Assembly (NCBI RefSeq): GCF_027474405.1
Contig: NZ_CP114871.1
Location: 806,001-870,000, forward strand
Origin: Caulobacter sp. NIBR2454
GTDB taxonomy: Bacteria; Pseudomonadota; Alphaproteobacteria; Caulobacterales; Caulobacteraceae
Direction of reading: 5' to 3'
DNA length: 64,000 bases
The translations under genes were made by a program, and so were the position numbers. Positions within the stretch are counted from its first letter, which is position 1. Each line of letters begins with the position of its first letter. Below, piece after piece: positions 45,550-54,846 of the stretch. Below the pieces are notes generated by a model, which was not told the DNA's origin, ran no database searches, and worked only from the letters and a program-made list of their open reading frames with translations.

Positions 45550-47406
45550 CTAGGCGGCCTTGACGATCAGGTCGCCGCTGGCCGCCCGGTCGATGGCGTC
45601 ATACAGCTTGGCCACCTCGATCGGCTTGGCCACGTGGCCGTCCATGCCGGCGGCGATATAGGCCTGGCGCTGCTGGTCGGAGGCGTCGGCGGTGACGGCC
45701 AGGATGGGGGTTCGGCCGCGGCCGCCCTTGGCTTCGGCGGCGCGGATCGCGCGGGCCGCCTCCAGTCCGTCCAGCACCGGCATGTGGATGTCGAGCAGGA
45801 CGAGGTCGTACTCTACCTGGTCGCACGCTTCGATGGCGGCCTGGCCGTCGCTGACGATGTCCAGGGTCACGCCCAGCGGGGCCAGGATGGCGGTGATGAC
45901 CTTCTGGTTGGTGACGTTGTCGTCGGCCGCCAGCACGCGCAGGGCGCGGGCCGGATTGACGCCGCGGCCGGCGGCCTCGGCCTTGTCCTCGACCCGCTCC
46001 AGCGGCAGTCGGACGGTGAAGGCCGCGCCCTCGCCAAGGCGGCTCTCGACGCTGATGCCGCCCTGCATGGCCTCGGCCAGCTCGCGGGCTAGGGTCAGGC
46101 CCAGGCCCAGGCCGCCGAACTGGCGGGTGGTCGAATCGTCGGCCTGGACGAAGCGGTCGAACAGGCGCGCGCGCTGGGCTTCGGAAATGCCCATGCCGGT
46201 GTCCGAAACGCGCAGCTCCAGCGCCCCATCCTCGCCCAGGGAGAGGCGGGTGCGGACCGCGCCGGCGTCGGTGAATTTCACGGCGTTGGACAGCAGGGCG
46301 GCGACGATCTGGCCCACCCGGGCCGAGTCGCCCAGCCAGCGGCCCATGGCCGGCTCCTCGACGTGGACGTCGAAGGCCAGGCCCTTGTCGGCGGCCGAGA
46401 TGGCGTAGGGGTCGGCGGCGGACCAGACCAGGTCGCGCAGGTCGAACGGCTCGGACGCCAGCTTCAGGCGGCCGGCCTCGATCTTGGACAGATCCAGCAC
46501 GTCGTTCAGAACCGACAGCAGGATCTCGCCCGACCGGCGGATCACCGTCAGGCGCTCCTGCTGGATGGGGCTGAGCTCACCCATGGCCATGACTTCGGCC
46601 ATGGCCAGCACCCCGTTCAGCGGCGTGCGGATCTCGTGGCTCATATTGGACAGGAAGTGCGACTTCAGCCGGTTGGCGGCCTCGGCGTCGTCGCGGGCCT
46701 GGACCAGCTCGCGCATGGTCCGCCGCAGGGTGCGGTCGTTGGCTCCCAGCTGGCCGAGCAGGTCGTTGAAGCTGCGGGTCAGGTTGTGGACCACGTCGTC
46801 GCGGGCGGTTTCGTTCACCGGCTCGAACCGGCCGCTGGCGGCGATGGCCCGCATGGCGTGCGACAGCCGCTCCATGGGCGCGCTGATGCGGCGCGCCAGG
46901 CTGTTGGCCAGCAGCAGGGCCAGGCCCGCCGAGCCGAAGAACAGGGCTCCGATCAGGGCGATGTCCTGGGCGGTGATCTGCAGAAGCGGCGGCTTGGCGC
47001 GGTGCAGCTCGACCCGGCCGATCATGTAGCCCCGCGAGATCACGGGGGCCGAGACCGACACTGTCTCGCCCTGAGCGAGATCGCCATAGGCCGCCAGGAC
47101 GCGGCCGTCACGGTCTCGTAGCAGGGCGACCGTCACCTGGGGCGCGGCCTTCATGGCGCTCAGCACCTGACGGGCGGCGATGCGGTCGCCGGCCAGCACG
47201 GGGCCGGCGGCGTTACCTGCCAGGACCTGGGCCAGGACCTCATGATTGCGTCGGCGCGCTTCATTGGCGCCGGCCGTCTTCTGGAAGAGGAAGGTCAAGC
47301 AGGCGGCCAGCAGCACGATCACCGTGGTGACCAGCGCCACCGCGGCGATGCGGCCCTGCAGGGTCGCATGGGTCGAACGGGAGGAGGACCGACCTTCGCT
47401 GCTCAT
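45550..47406 (-). CDS. Membrane hybrid histidine kinase with receiver domain
   Basis: This protein of 618 residues has two membrane segments (about 20-40 and 145-165) framing a periplasmic sensor, a HAMP-like linker (ANSLARRISAPMERLSHAM), a HisKA dimerisation domain with the phospho-histidine in FLSNMSHEIRTPLNGVL, an ATPase domain (LLSNAVKFTD, VSDTGMGIS, FGGLGLGLTLA) and a C-terminal receiver with phospho-acceptor Asp in LVLLDIHMPVLDG. The receiver suggests a phosphorelay. The start is placed at 47406; a GTG/ATG region 36 bases upstream is possible. The cognate phosphotransferase or regulator is not nearby. Confidence 0.9.
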   Translation of the reverse strand: MSSEGRSSSRSTHATLQGRIAAVALVTTVIVLLAACLTFLFQKTAGANEARRRNHEVLAQVLAGNAAGPVLAGDRIAARQVLSAMKAAPQVTVALLRDRDGRVLAAYGDLAQGETVSVSAPVISRGYMIGRVELHRAKPPLLQITAQDIALIGALFFGSAGLALLLANSLARRISAPMERLSHAMRAIAASGRFEPVNETARDDVVHNLTRSFNDLLGQLGANDRTLRRTMRELVQARDDAEAANRLKSHFLSNMSHEIRTPLNGVLAMAEVMAMGELSPIQQERLTVIRRSGEILLSVLNDVLDLSKIEAGRLKLASEPFDLRDLVWSAADPYAISAADKGLAFDVHVEEPAMGRWLGDSARVGQIVAALLSNAVKFTDAGAVRTRLSLGEDGALELRVSDTGMGISEAQRARLFDRFVQADDSTTRQFGGLGLGLTLARELAEAMQGGISVESRLGEGAAFTVRLPLERVEDKAEAAGRGVNPARALRVLAADDNVTNQKVITAILAPLGVTLDIVSDGQAAIEACDQVEYDLVLLDIHMPVLDGLEAARAIRAAEAKGGRGRTPILAVTADASDQQRQAYIAAGMDGHVAKPIEVAKLYDAIDRAASGDLIVKAA

Positions 47407-47592
47407 CAACTCGCACGCACAAATGGAAGCACGGCGCAGCATCGCCGATTTTCCCTAACGCTTCGCTTCCAGCCCGCGGTGCTCAATTTTCGGGCGAGCA
47501 TGGTTAACAAGACGCGTGACGGCGTTAATAAGCTTGGCCGCACGTTAAGATTTCATTTACCATCTGCTTCGCGCTCAACAACGGAGGCGGAC

Positions 47593-47928
47593 GTGGAAAA
47601 AGCATTCGTGGCACAACGGGTGGCGAACAAGTTGTTCGCGACCGAAAACGCTATCGACGCGGCGATGCTCGAAGCATCGGAAATGATGGCGGAAATGCTC
47701 AAGGCCCGTAAGGACCTTGGGGCGTCGGCCACGGTGGGGGATCAGGCCTGCGCCAAGCTCGTCGAGGCGATCAGCGCTCTCGGCGCGGCCCGCACGGCGA
47801 TGGTGGAGGCGCATGGCGTCCTCGGCGAAACCAAGCTTCGTCTGGGCATCCGCACCAAGATGGCTGGCTTCGAGATGAAGGAAGCCTCGGCCGCACCGGT
47901 CCGCGAAGGGCGTCGTCAGGTCGGCTGA
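47593..47928 (+). CDS. Small alpha-helical protein of unknown function
   Basis: This 111-residue protein starts at GTG (47593) behind GGAGG, five bases away. It is almost entirely helical and Ala-rich (AIDAAMLEASEMMAEMLKA, LVEAISALGAARTAMVEAHG), without membrane segments. It may form a helical bundle. It is divergent from the hybrid kinase; the shared upstream DNA contains several TTAA half-sites (GGTTAAC, GTTAATAAG, CGTTAAG) of the kind bound by CtrA, but not in the canonical TTAA-N7-TTAA spacing. The function is unknown. Confidence 0.72.
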   Translation: MEKAFVAQRVANKLFATENAIDAAMLEASEMMAEMLKARKDLGASATVGDQACAKLVEAISALGAARTAMVEAHGVLGETKLRLGIRTKMAGFEMKEASAAPVREGRRQVG

Positions 47929-47954
47929 CCGGACAACATTGCGGGACTTTAACC

Positions 47955-47987
47955 CCCTGAACCCTAGACTTGAGCTAGGGTTCAGGG
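47955..47987. promoter_or_regulatory. 13-bp perfect inverted repeat abutting a start codon
   Basis: CCCTGAACCCTAG (47955-47967) and CTAGGGTTCAGGG (47975-47987) are exact inverted repeats with a seven-base spacer. The right arm ends directly before the ATG at 47988 and is the only candidate ribosome-binding region, so RNA folding would hide it. There is no T-run. Confidence 0.6.
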
Positions 47988-48404
47988 ATGTCGCCAGTGC
48001 TTTCGATTGTTGTCCTGTGGCTCGTCCTTCTGGCCGTGGTTCTCTTCGCTTTGACGAAGGGTGGGATGGCGGAACGGTACGGAAGTCTCGCGATTCTCAC
48101 CGGGGGTGTTCTAGCCTGGGCGGTGCATGGGCTCTTCCCCTCCGGCGGGGTGCCCACGGCGCTGCTGGCGCTGGATGGAATCCTGGCCGTGGCTCTGCTC
48201 TTTCTGGCCATGCGATATGGCCGCGCCTGGTTGGGCGCCGCCATGCTGTTACAGGGCATCCAGTTCAGTCTTCACGCCTACTATTTCGTGGGCGAACGCG
48301 AGCACGACCTGACCTATTCCCTGGTCAACAACCTCGTCACCATCGCGATCCTCGTCGCCATCATTGTCGGCACGTTCGGCGCTATGCGTCGCAGGGTGGC
48401 GTAA
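47988..48404 (+). CDS. Small four-helix inner-membrane protein
   Basis: This 138-residue protein has four or five hydrophobic segments (about residues 5-23, 32-50, 57-75, 78-98 and 112-131) and little else. It contains [18 protein letters not shown] before the last helix. It matches no family known to me. Its start codon touches a perfect inverted repeat, so expression is probably regulated at that site. It precedes serC by about 110 bases. Confidence 0.72.
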   Translation: MSPVLSIVVLWLVLLAVVLFALTKGGMAERYGSLAILTGGVLAWAVHGLFPSGGVPTALLALDGILAVALLFLAMRYGRAWLGAAMLLQGIQFSLHAYYFVGEREHDLTYSLVNNLVTIAILVAIIVGTFGAMRRRVA

Positions 48405-48420
48405 CGCCTCTCCAGAAAAT

Positions 48421-48516
48421 CTCTCCTTGCGCGTCGGGCCGATATGCGGTTCTTCGGCGGCGGGCCACGCTCTCCCAACGGAGCGCTGCTCATCTGTAAG
48501 GATGGGAGACATCGTT
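48421..48516 (+). promoter_or_regulatory. Structured leader of serC (candidate serC RNA motif)
   Basis: TCTCCCA (48471-48477) can pair exactly with TGGGAGA (48503-48509), which contains the serC Shine-Dalgarno GGGAG. An inner stem GAGC/GCTC (48481-48484 with 48488-48491) fits inside. A competing stem, CGCTC/GAGCG (48468-48472 with 48481-48485), uses part of the same bases. A conserved serC RNA element upstream of serC-serA in alphaproteobacteria has been described; location and layout agree, but the consensus was not aligned. Confidence 0.5.
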
Positions 48517-49701
48517 ATGACGACTACGACCGCACCCGCGGCGAAACCGGCTGTGCGCCCCGCGCGCCCCGAATTCTCTTCCGGCCCCTGCGCCAAGCGC
48601 CCGGGCTGGGCCCCCGAAAATCTGACCAACGCCGTCCTTGGCCGGTCGCACCGCTCCAAGCCGGGCAAGGCGCGTCTGAAGGAAGCCATCGACCGCACCC
48701 GTGAGGTGCTCGAGGTTCCGGCGGACTATCTGATCGGCATCGTTCCCGGGTCGGACACCGGCGCCGTCGAGATGGCGATGTGGTCGATGCTGGGCGCGCG
48801 CCCGGTGCAGCTGCTGGCCTTCGAATCCTTCGGCAAGGACTGGGTCACGGACGTCACCAAACAACTGAAGCTGCCGAACGTGGAGGTGTTGGACGCCCCG
48901 TATGGCAAGCTGCCCGACACCTCGAAGGTCCGCCCTGACGCGGATCTGGTCTTCACTTGGAACGGCACGACCTCGGGCGTGCGCGTGCCCAACGCCGACT
49001 TCATTTCGGCCGACCGTGAAGGCATCACCATCTGCGACGCCACCAGCGCCGCCTTCGCCCAGAAGCTCGATTGGGCCAAGCTCGATGTGGTCACCTTCTC
49101 CTGGCAGAAGGCTTTGGGCGGGGAGGGTGCGCACGGCGTCCTGATCCTCGGCCCGCGCGCCGTCGCCCGCCTGGAGAGCTACGCCCCCGCCTGGCCGATG
49201 CCGAAGCTGTTCCGCATGACCAAGGGCGGCAAGGTCAGCCTCGACATCTTCGAAGGCGCGACCATCAACACCCCCTCGATGCTCTGCGTCGAGGACGCCA
49301 TCGACGCCCTGAAATGGGCCTCGGCCATCGGCGGCCTGCAGGAGATGCAGCGTCGCGCGGACGAGAACCTGGCGGCCCTGACCCGCTGGGTAGCCAAGAC
49401 CCCGTGGGTCGACTTCCTGGCCGAAGACGCCTCGATCCGCTCCAACACCTCGGTGTGCCTGAAGGTGGTGGACCCCAAGGTCGCCGCCCTCTCCGATGAC
49501 GCCCAAGCTGACTTCGCCAAGAAGCTGGCCACCGTCCTGGAGAAGGAAGGCGCGGCCCTCGACATCGGCGGCTATCGCGACGCCCCGGCAGGCCTGCGCA
49601 TCTGGTGCGGCGCCACGGTGGAGACCTCCGACGTGGAGGCGCTCACGCCCTGGCTCGACTGGGCCTTCGCCACGGTCGCGGCCGAGCTTCAAGCCGCCTG
49701 A
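48517..49701 (+). CDS. serC: Phosphoserine aminotransferase
   Basis: This 394-residue class V PLP aminotransferase converts 3-phosphohydroxypyruvate to phosphoserine in serine synthesis (and the analogous step for PLP). [13 protein letters not shown] opens the enzyme and the Schiff-base lysine is in [27 protein letters not shown] is the active-site glycine/threonine loop. The start at 48517 follows GGGAG; an in-frame ATG at 48502 lacks a ribosome-binding site. serA follows 96 bases downstream, forming the pathway operon. Confidence 0.93.
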   Translation: MTTTTAPAAKPAVRPARPEFSSGPCAKRPGWAPENLTNAVLGRSHRSKPGKARLKEAIDRTREVLEVPADYLIGIVPGSDTGAVEMAMWSMLGARPVQLLAFESFGKDWVTDVTKQLKLPNVEVLDAPYGKLPDTSKVRPDADLVFTWNGTTSGVRVPNADFISADREGITICDATSAAFAQKLDWAKLDVVTFSWQKALGGEGAHGVLILGPRAVARLESYAPAWPMPKLFRMTKGGKVSLDIFEGATINTPSMLCVEDAIDALKWASAIGGLQEMQRRADENLAALTRWVAKTPWVDFLAEDASIRSNTSVCLKVVDPKVAALSDDAQADFAKKLATVLEKEGAALDIGGYRDAPAGLRIWCGATVETSDVEALTPWLDWAFATVAAELQAA

Positions 49702-49797
49702 TTTCCGGCCGGGGCGGGACCCCGGCCGACTTCCCCTTCACGGCCGTGCCGCGCCCGCAGAGACGGCGCCTCGCGCCCCCGAATTTCGGAGACTTCC

Positions 49798-51378
49798 ATG
49801 ACCGCTCCCCGCGTTCTCATCGCTGACAAGCTGAGCCCCGCCGCTGTCGATATCTTCAAGAACCGCGGTGTTGATTTCGACATCAAGACCGGCCTGTCCA
49901 AAGACGAGCTGATCGCCGTGATCGGCGACTATGACGGCATCGCCATCCGCTCGGGCGCCAAGCTCGACAAGGACGTGATCGCCGCCGCCAACAAGCTGCA
50001 GGTCATCGCCCGCGCCGGCATCGGCGTCGACAACGTCGACATCCCCGCCGCCACCGCCAAGGGCGTGGTGGTGATGAACACCCCGTTCGGCAACTCGATC
50101 ACCACGGCCGAGCACGCCATCGCCATGATGTTCGCCCTGGCCCGCCAACTGCCCGCCGCCGACGCCAGCACCCAGGCCGGGAAGTGGGAGAAGAACCGCT
50201 TCATGGGCGTGGAGCTCTACGCCAAGACGCTCGGCCTGATCGGCGCCGGCAACATCGGCGGCATCGTCGCCGACCGCGCCCTGGGCCTGAAGATGAAGGT
50301 CGTGGCCTATGACCCCTTCCTGTCGCCGGAGCGCGCTGTGGAGATCGGCGTCGAGAAGGTCGAGCTGGACGAGCTGCTGGCCCGGGCCGACGTCATCACC
50401 CTGCACACCCCGCTGACCGATAAGACCCGCAACATCCTGTCGGCCGAAAACCTGGCCAAGACCAAGAAGGGCGTGCTGATCGTCAACTGCGCCCGCGGCG
50501 GTCTGGTGGACGAGGTGGCCCTGCGCAAGCTGCTGGACGACGGTCATGTGGGCGGCGCCGCCTTCGACGTGTTCGTCACCGAGCCGGCCAAGGAAAATCC
50601 GCTGTTCGGTTCGGACAAGGTCGTGGCCACCCCGCACCTGGGCGCCAGCACCAACGAGGCGCAGGAGAACGTCGCCCTGCAGGTCGCCGAACAGATGAGC
50701 GACTACCTGCTGACGGGCGCCGTCACCAACGCCCTGAACAGCCCGTCGATTACGGCGGAAGAAGCGCCGAAGCTGAAGCCTTACGTAGCCCTGGCCGAGA
50801 AGATCGGCGCCCTGGCCGGCCAGATGGTCGACTTCGGCATCAAGGCCATCGACATCGCCTATGAGGGCGACGTGGCGGCCCTAAACGTCAAGCCGATGAC
50901 CTCGGCGGCTCTGTCGGGAATTCTCAAGCCGATGCTGGCGGAGATCAACATGGTCTCGGCTCCGGCTGTGGCCAAGGAGCGCGGCATCACCGTCTCCGAA
51001 AGCCGCCAGGAGGTCAGCCCCACCTATGACAGCCTGATGCGCATCACTATCACCACCGAGAAGGGCAAGCGCGGCTTCGCCGGCATCGTGGTCGGCGGCG
51101 CCCCGCGCATCGTCGAGGTGAAGGGCATGGAGCTGGACGCGGCTTTCTCGCCGGCCATGCTCTACGTCAACAACCTGGACAAGCCGGGCTTCATCGGCGC
51201 GCTGGGCGGTCTGCTGGGCGAGGCGGGCGTCAATATCGCCACCTTCAACCTTGGTCGCGTAGGCGCCGGCGACGACGCTATCGCCCTGGTGGGCGTGGAT
51301 CAGGCACCTGACGACGCGCTGCTGGCCAAGATCCAGGCCCTGCCGCACGTCAAGGAAGCCCGGGCCCTGCGGTTCTAA
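49798..51378 (+). CDS. serA: D-3-phosphoglycerate dehydrogenase
   Basis: This 526-residue enzyme oxidises 3-phosphoglycerate with NAD+ in the first step of serine synthesis. The substrate domain has AIRSGAKLDKDVI, the NAD fold has GLIGAGNIGGIVADRAL, the catalytic Arg/Glu/His set lies in NCARGGLVDEVALRK and TPHLGASTNEAQ, and the C-terminal half contains the ASB and ACT domains (LYVNNLDKPGFIGALGGLLG) of the long type-1 form. Regulation by serine through the ACT domain is expected but not certain. Confidence 0.96.
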   Translation: MTAPRVLIADKLSPAAVDIFKNRGVDFDIKTGLSKDELIAVIGDYDGIAIRSGAKLDKDVIAAANKLQVIARAGIGVDNVDIPAATAKGVVVMNTPFGNSITTAEHAIAMMFALARQLPAADASTQAGKWEKNRFMGVELYAKTLGLIGAGNIGGIVADRALGLKMKVVAYDPFLSPERAVEIGVEKVELDELLARADVITLHTPLTDKTRNILSAENLAKTKKGVLIVNCARGGLVDEVALRKLLDDGHVGGAAFDVFVTEPAKENPLFGSDKVVATPHLGASTNEAQENVALQVAEQMSDYLLTGAVTNALNSPSITAEEAPKLKPYVALAEKIGALAGQMVDFGIKAIDIAYEGDVAALNVKPMTSAALSGILKPMLAEINMVSAPAVAKERGITVSESRQEVSPTYDSLMRITITTEKGKRGFAGIVVGGAPRIVEVKGMELDAAFSPAMLYVNNLDKPGFIGALGGLLGEAGVNIATFNLGRVGAGDDAIALVGVDQAPDDALLAKIQALPHVKEARALRF

Positions 51379-51382
51379 GCCC

Positions 51383-51742
51383 ATGTGGAAGGCGGCCGCG
51401 ATCCTGTTCAAAGCGCTGTTCGCGGCCGCCTGCTGCTTCACTGTCTGGCAGGCGCTCAGCCCGCCTGGCGGGCCCGGCTCGCTCGTTCCGTGGGACAAGG
51501 CCCTGCATGGCGGGACCTTTTTCGTCCTGACCGGGATGGCTCTGCTGGCCTTCCCGAAGATGAAGCTGTGGCGAGTGGCCGTGCTGATGCTGGGCTTCGG
51601 CGGGCTGATCGAGATCCTGCAGTCGCTGCCGCTCTTCGACCGTGACGCCGAGTGGGCTGATATGCTGGCCGACGCTGTCGGGATCGGCGCCGTGATCGGC
51701 GTGGCCGTCGCCGTCGCCCTGCGTAGGAAGCTGCCGGCCTAG
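51383..51742 (+). CDS. VanZ-like membrane protein
   Basis: This 119-residue protein has three or four hydrophobic segments and the VanZ-like core: WDKALHGGTFFVLTGMALL with the conserved Asp-Lys-x-x-His pattern, then GGLIEILQSLPLFDRDAEWADMLADAVG. VanZ-type proteins are linked to envelope or teicoplanin responses in Gram-positives, while roles in alphaproteobacteria are unknown. It starts five bases after serA and shares a CTAG double stop with the convergent gene. Confidence 0.8.
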   Translation: MWKAAAILFKALFAAACCFTVWQALSPPGGPGSLVPWDKALHGGTFFVLTGMALLAFPKMKLWRVAVLMLGFGGLIEILQSLPLFDRDAEWADMLADAVGIGAVIGVAVAVALRRKLPA

Positions 51743-52476
51743 GCGTAGGCCAGGTGCTCGGCGAGGAAGTAGAAGCGCCAGTCCAGCTTCAGGATGTTCT
51801 CCAGTTCGCGGAAGCTTGGCGGCTCGTAGCGTGACACCACGTGCAGGGGCTTGTCGCGGATCTTCAGCACCTCGACCAGCAGCACCAGGGAGGTGTCGAC
51901 GGAGGCGATCCGCGCCGCCCGCTCGATCACCGTACACCAGTCGAACAGGCTGTAGCCCTCGACCTGTTGCAGGCGCACCTCCTTCTCTGGCGCGCGGTGC
52001 GGGAAGGGGATCATGCGGCTTGAGCAGTTTTCGTTGATCAGGGCGTAGGGCGCGCCGTCGTCCAGGCCGAGATGGCGGAACAGCGCTTCTTCCTTGGCCA
52101 GGTCGCGGCGCAGTTCGACGTGATCGGCCCAGTCGTCGAACTCGATCCCGGCGACCTTGTACTTCAGCTCCATCGTCAGCTTGGGCGCATAGCGCCAGCT
52201 GAAGAACAGCGACAGGTAGGTGTAGTTCGGTCCTTCGATCGGGGTCAGGGCGATCTTGTCCGAGAGGAACATCACCTCGTCCCGGAAATCGAACGGCTCC
52301 TCCAGGATCGGCGTCTCGATGTTGTCCGGCATGACCAGGGCGTCATAGACCCAGGCATGCTTTTGCAGCACCGGCATGATCACCCGTCGGCCCTCGGCGG
52401 CGTAGGCCTTGGCGATCTTCTGGATGAAGAAGATGTCGCCCACCATGCCGGGCTGGAAGATGATCGCGGGCTTCAT
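51739..52476 (-). CDS. Glycosyltransferase family 9-like protein, uncertain function
   Basis: This 245-residue protein is cytosolic. It has MKPAIIFQPGMVGDIFFIQKI, a glycine-containing N-terminal loop like that of heptosyltransferases, and a second-half block WCTVIERAARIASVDTSLVLLVEVL, which resembles the sugar-nucleotide-binding region of GT9 enzymes. It is shorter than typical GT9 proteins (about 320-350), so it may be a reduced or divergent member. The ATG at 52476 is preferred over an upstream start that would run into the imuA promoter. Confidence 0.55.
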   Translation of the reverse strand: MKPAIIFQPGMVGDIFFIQKIAKAYAAEGRRVIMPVLQKHAWVYDALVMPDNIETPILEEPFDFRDEVMFLSDKIALTPIEGPNYTYLSLFFSWRYAPKLTMELKYKVAGIEFDDWADHVELRRDLAKEEALFRHLGLDDGAPYALINENCSSRMIPFPHRAPEKEVRLQQVEGYSLFDWCTVIERAARIASVDTSLVLLVEVLKIRDKPLHVVSRYEPPSFRELENILKLDWRFYFLAEHLAYA

Positions 52477-52586
52477 GCAGGGGCTCGGAGAATCAGAATC
52501 TGCCAGCAGTCTCGCACACCTGCGCCGGGCTGCGACGCGACGTCGCCACGCGAGATGAAACTGGACTCCCGGCTTCACTGTTATTA

Positions 52587-52601
52587 GAACAAAAGTAGAA
52601 C
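52587..52601 (+). promoter_or_regulatory. LexA (SOS) box of the imuA operon
   Basis: GAAC (52587-52590), seven bases, GAAC (52598-52601): the inverted form of the alphaproteobacterial GTTC-N7-GTTC LexA site. It lies 21 bases before the imuA start, as expected for DNA-damage control. Confidence 0.85.
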
Positions 52602-52622
52602 ATAAAGCACGGGATCGACCAC

Positions 52623-53390
52623 ATGTCTGGTTCGCGCGCCGCGCGGCTTTCGGTCTTGAAGGGCCAGATCGCCGCCCTGGAGGCGGGGACTCGGACTCTG
52701 AGTCCCGTTCTGTCCTTCGGCGATCCCCGTATCGACGGGTGCTTTCCCCAAGGCGGCCTGCCGCTGGGTCGTTGGCACGAGGTGGCGGGTGAGGGGCTAG
52801 AGACCGAGACCGCCGCCTGCGCGGCGGGGTTCACCGCCCTGATGGTCGGGGCCTTGGCCGCTAAGGGTGAAGTGGTCTGGGTGATGCGGCGTGACGACCT
52901 GCATGCGCCAGGCCTCGCCTCTCTGGGCTTTCCAGTCGACCGCCTGATCCAGGTCTGCGTCCGCGACGAAGCCGAGGCCCTGGCGGCGCTGGAGGACGCC
53001 CTGGGCTCGGTGGGCGTGGCGGCTGCGGTGGGCGAGGTCGAGGCTCCCGACCTGCGGGCCGGGCGACGTCTGCAACTGGCCTGCGAGCGGCGGGGAGCCA
53101 CCGGCTTTGTCCTGCGCCGCAAACCGTTCGGCGGACCATCGCGGGGCAGGGCGGAGCCATCGGGCTCGGCCTCGGCCACCCGCTGGCGGATCGGCGCGGC
53201 GCCCTGTGAACCGGAGCCCTGGGGGCTGGGCGCGCCGCGCTGGCGGGTCGCCCTGGAACGCTGCCGGGGCGGTCGGTCCGGTGAGTGGCTTTTGCAGCAG
53301 AAGGAGGACGAAGATGGCGCGCATCCTTTCGCTGTGGTGCCCGAACTGGCCAATCACGACGTGGCGGCGCAAGAACGCCAGCGGGCTTGA
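52623..53390 (+). CDS. imuA: Damage-inducible mutagenesis protein ImuA
   Basis: This 255-residue RecA/SulA-like protein is part of the ImuA-ImuB-DnaE2 mutasome. LPLGRWHEVAGEGLETETAACAAGF contains the region equivalent to the P-loop, which is degenerate. VVWVMRRDDLHAPGLASLG and QLACERRGATGFVLRRKP are typical of ImuA. It is first in a LexA-controlled operon. Its last 77 bases overlap the imuB frame. Confidence 0.87.
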   Translation: MSGSRAARLSVLKGQIAALEAGTRTLSPVLSFGDPRIDGCFPQGGLPLGRWHEVAGEGLETETAACAAGFTALMVGALAAKGEVVWVMRRDDLHAPGLASLGFPVDRLIQVCVRDEAEALAALEDALGSVGVAAAVGEVEAPDLRAGRRLQLACERRGATGFVLRRKPFGGPSRGRAEPSGSASATRWRIGAAPCEPEPWGLGAPRWRVALERCRGGRSGEWLLQQKEDEDGAHPFAVVPELANHDVAAQERQRA

Positions 53391-54846
53391 GGACGGCGGC
53401 GCGGCCAAGCCCTTCGCCTTGATCCAGTCCGAAGCCGGGACGCGACGACTGGCGGCGGTGGACGAGACGGCCAGCGCCCTGGGCCTGTTCGCGGGGCAGA
53501 AAGCGGCCGACGCCTCGGCCCTGGTCCCCGAACTGCATTCCGCCGATTACGACCCCACCGGCGACGCGGCGGCCCTGGAGGCGCTGTGCGACTGGTGCGT
53601 GCGCTTCTCCCCCGCCGTGGCGACGGACGGCCTGGACGGCCTGTTCTTGGACATCACGGGAGTCTCGCACTTGTGGGGCGATGAGGCGGCCATGGCGGCC
53701 GACCTGGTCACGCGTCTGGCGGTCAACACCATTCCCGCGCGCGCCGCGGTCGCCGACACCGCCGGGGCGGCCTGGGCCCTGGCGCGGTTCGGGGGCAAAC
53801 GAGTGGTGGTCATTCCGCCGGCGGAGCAGGCGGCCTTCCTGCGGCCCCTGCCCATCGCCGCCCTGCGCCTGGACGACACCGCCGCCGCCCAGTTGCCGCG
53901 CCTGGGCCTGACCAAGGTGGGACGCATCCTTGACCAGCCACGCGCGGGTCTGGCCCGCCGGTTCGGCATGGGACTGATGTTGCGCCTGGATCAGGCCTTG
54001 GGCGGACTGGAGGAGGCCCTCGCTTTCCGCCGTCCCCCGACGCCGTGGTTCGAGCGTCTCGCCTTCGCCGAGCCGATCAGCGCCCTGGAGGACCTGGAGC
54101 GGGTCACCGACGACATCCTGGCCGCCATGGCCGAGCGCCTGAACGCACGAGGACAGGGCGCGCGGCGGTTTGTTCTGACTTTCCATCGCCTGGATGGCCG
54201 TGCGTATAGCCTGACCGCCGGCCTGTCGCGTCCGGGCCGCACGCCGGCGCCCATTGCCCGCCTGCTCAAGCCCAAGTTGGGCGAGGTCGATCCCGGCTTC
54301 GGCATCGAGGTCGCGACCCTGTGCGCCGAAGAGGTCGAGACCCTGGCCGAGCGGCAGGTGCGGCTGGACGACGACGCCGAGGCTCTAGCCCAGGAGGGTG
54401 TCGCCGCCCTGGTCGACCGCCTGACCGCGCGCTTGGGCGAGGGGAGGGTGTTCCGCAGTCTGCCGGTGCAGAGCCACGTGCCGGAGCGTGCTGTGAAGCG
54501 CGGCCCGGCCCTGTCCGACCTGCCGGAGCGCTGGGACCCGGGCAAGCCTCGCCCGGTGCGCCTGTTTCGCCAGCCCGAGCCCATCGAGGCCATGGCCCTG
54601 CTGCCCGACAACCCGCCCTCGAAATTCCAGTGGCGCGGTCGCACGCATCTGGTCACCTGCGCCGAAGGCCCAGAACGCATCGGCGACGAATGGTGGCGGC
54701 GGCCGCTGGATCAGGTCAGCAGCGATCGGGTGCGCGACTACTACCGGGTCGAGGACGCAGCCGGCGCGCGTTTCTGGATCTTCCGCGCCGGCCTCTACGG
54801 CGGCGAAGAACTGCCGCGCTGGTGGCTGCACGGCCTGTTCGCATGA
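53314..54846 (+). CDS. imuB: ImuB, catalytically inactive Y-family polymerase-like mutasome hub
   Basis: This 510-residue Y-family relative (fingers, palm and little-finger plan) links DnaE2 to the sliding clamp in damage-induced mutagenesis. [19 protein letters not shown] at the start and [15 protein letters not shown] in the palm are family blocks; the usual triad of catalytic acidic residues is not complete, as expected for ImuB. At the usual clamp-binding position the sequence reads QVRLDD, a weak match. AAGGAGG precedes the ATG, which lies inside imuA; the stop overlaps the dnaE2 start by ATGA. Confidence 0.9.
   Translation: MARILSLWCPNWPITTWRRKNASGLEDGGAAKPFALIQSEAGTRRLAAVDETASALGLFAGQKAADASALVPELHSADYDPTGDAAALEALCDWCVRFSPAVATDGLDGLFLDITGVSHLWGDEAAMAADLVTRLAVNTIPARAAVADTAGAAWALARFGGKRVVVIPPAEQAAFLRPLPIAALRLDDTAAAQLPRLGLTKVGRILDQPRAGLARRFGMGLMLRLDQALGGLEEALAFRRPPTPWFERLAFAEPISALEDLERVTDDILAAMAERLNARGQGARRFVLTFHRLDGRAYSLTAGLSRPGRTPAPIARLLKPKLGEVDPGFGIEVATLCAEEVETLAERQVRLDDDAEALAQEGVAALVDRLTARLGEGRVFRSLPVQSHVPERAVKRGPALSDLPERWDPGKPRPVRLFRQPEPIEAMALLPDNPPSKFQWRGRTHLVTCAEGPERIGDEWWRRPLDQVSSDRVRDYYRVEDAAGARFWIFRAGLYGGEELPRWWLHGLFA

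Noticed and set aside
47495..47560. CtrA binding site between the hybrid kinase and the small helical protein
   Set aside because: Several TTAA half-sites are present but none shows the canonical TTAA-N7-TTAA spacing, so no site is called.
54321..54842. Extension of DnaE2 into the imuB gene
   Set aside because: ATGA coupling and the conserved PHP start at 54843 show the real beginning; the extension is an out-of-frame shadow of imuB.
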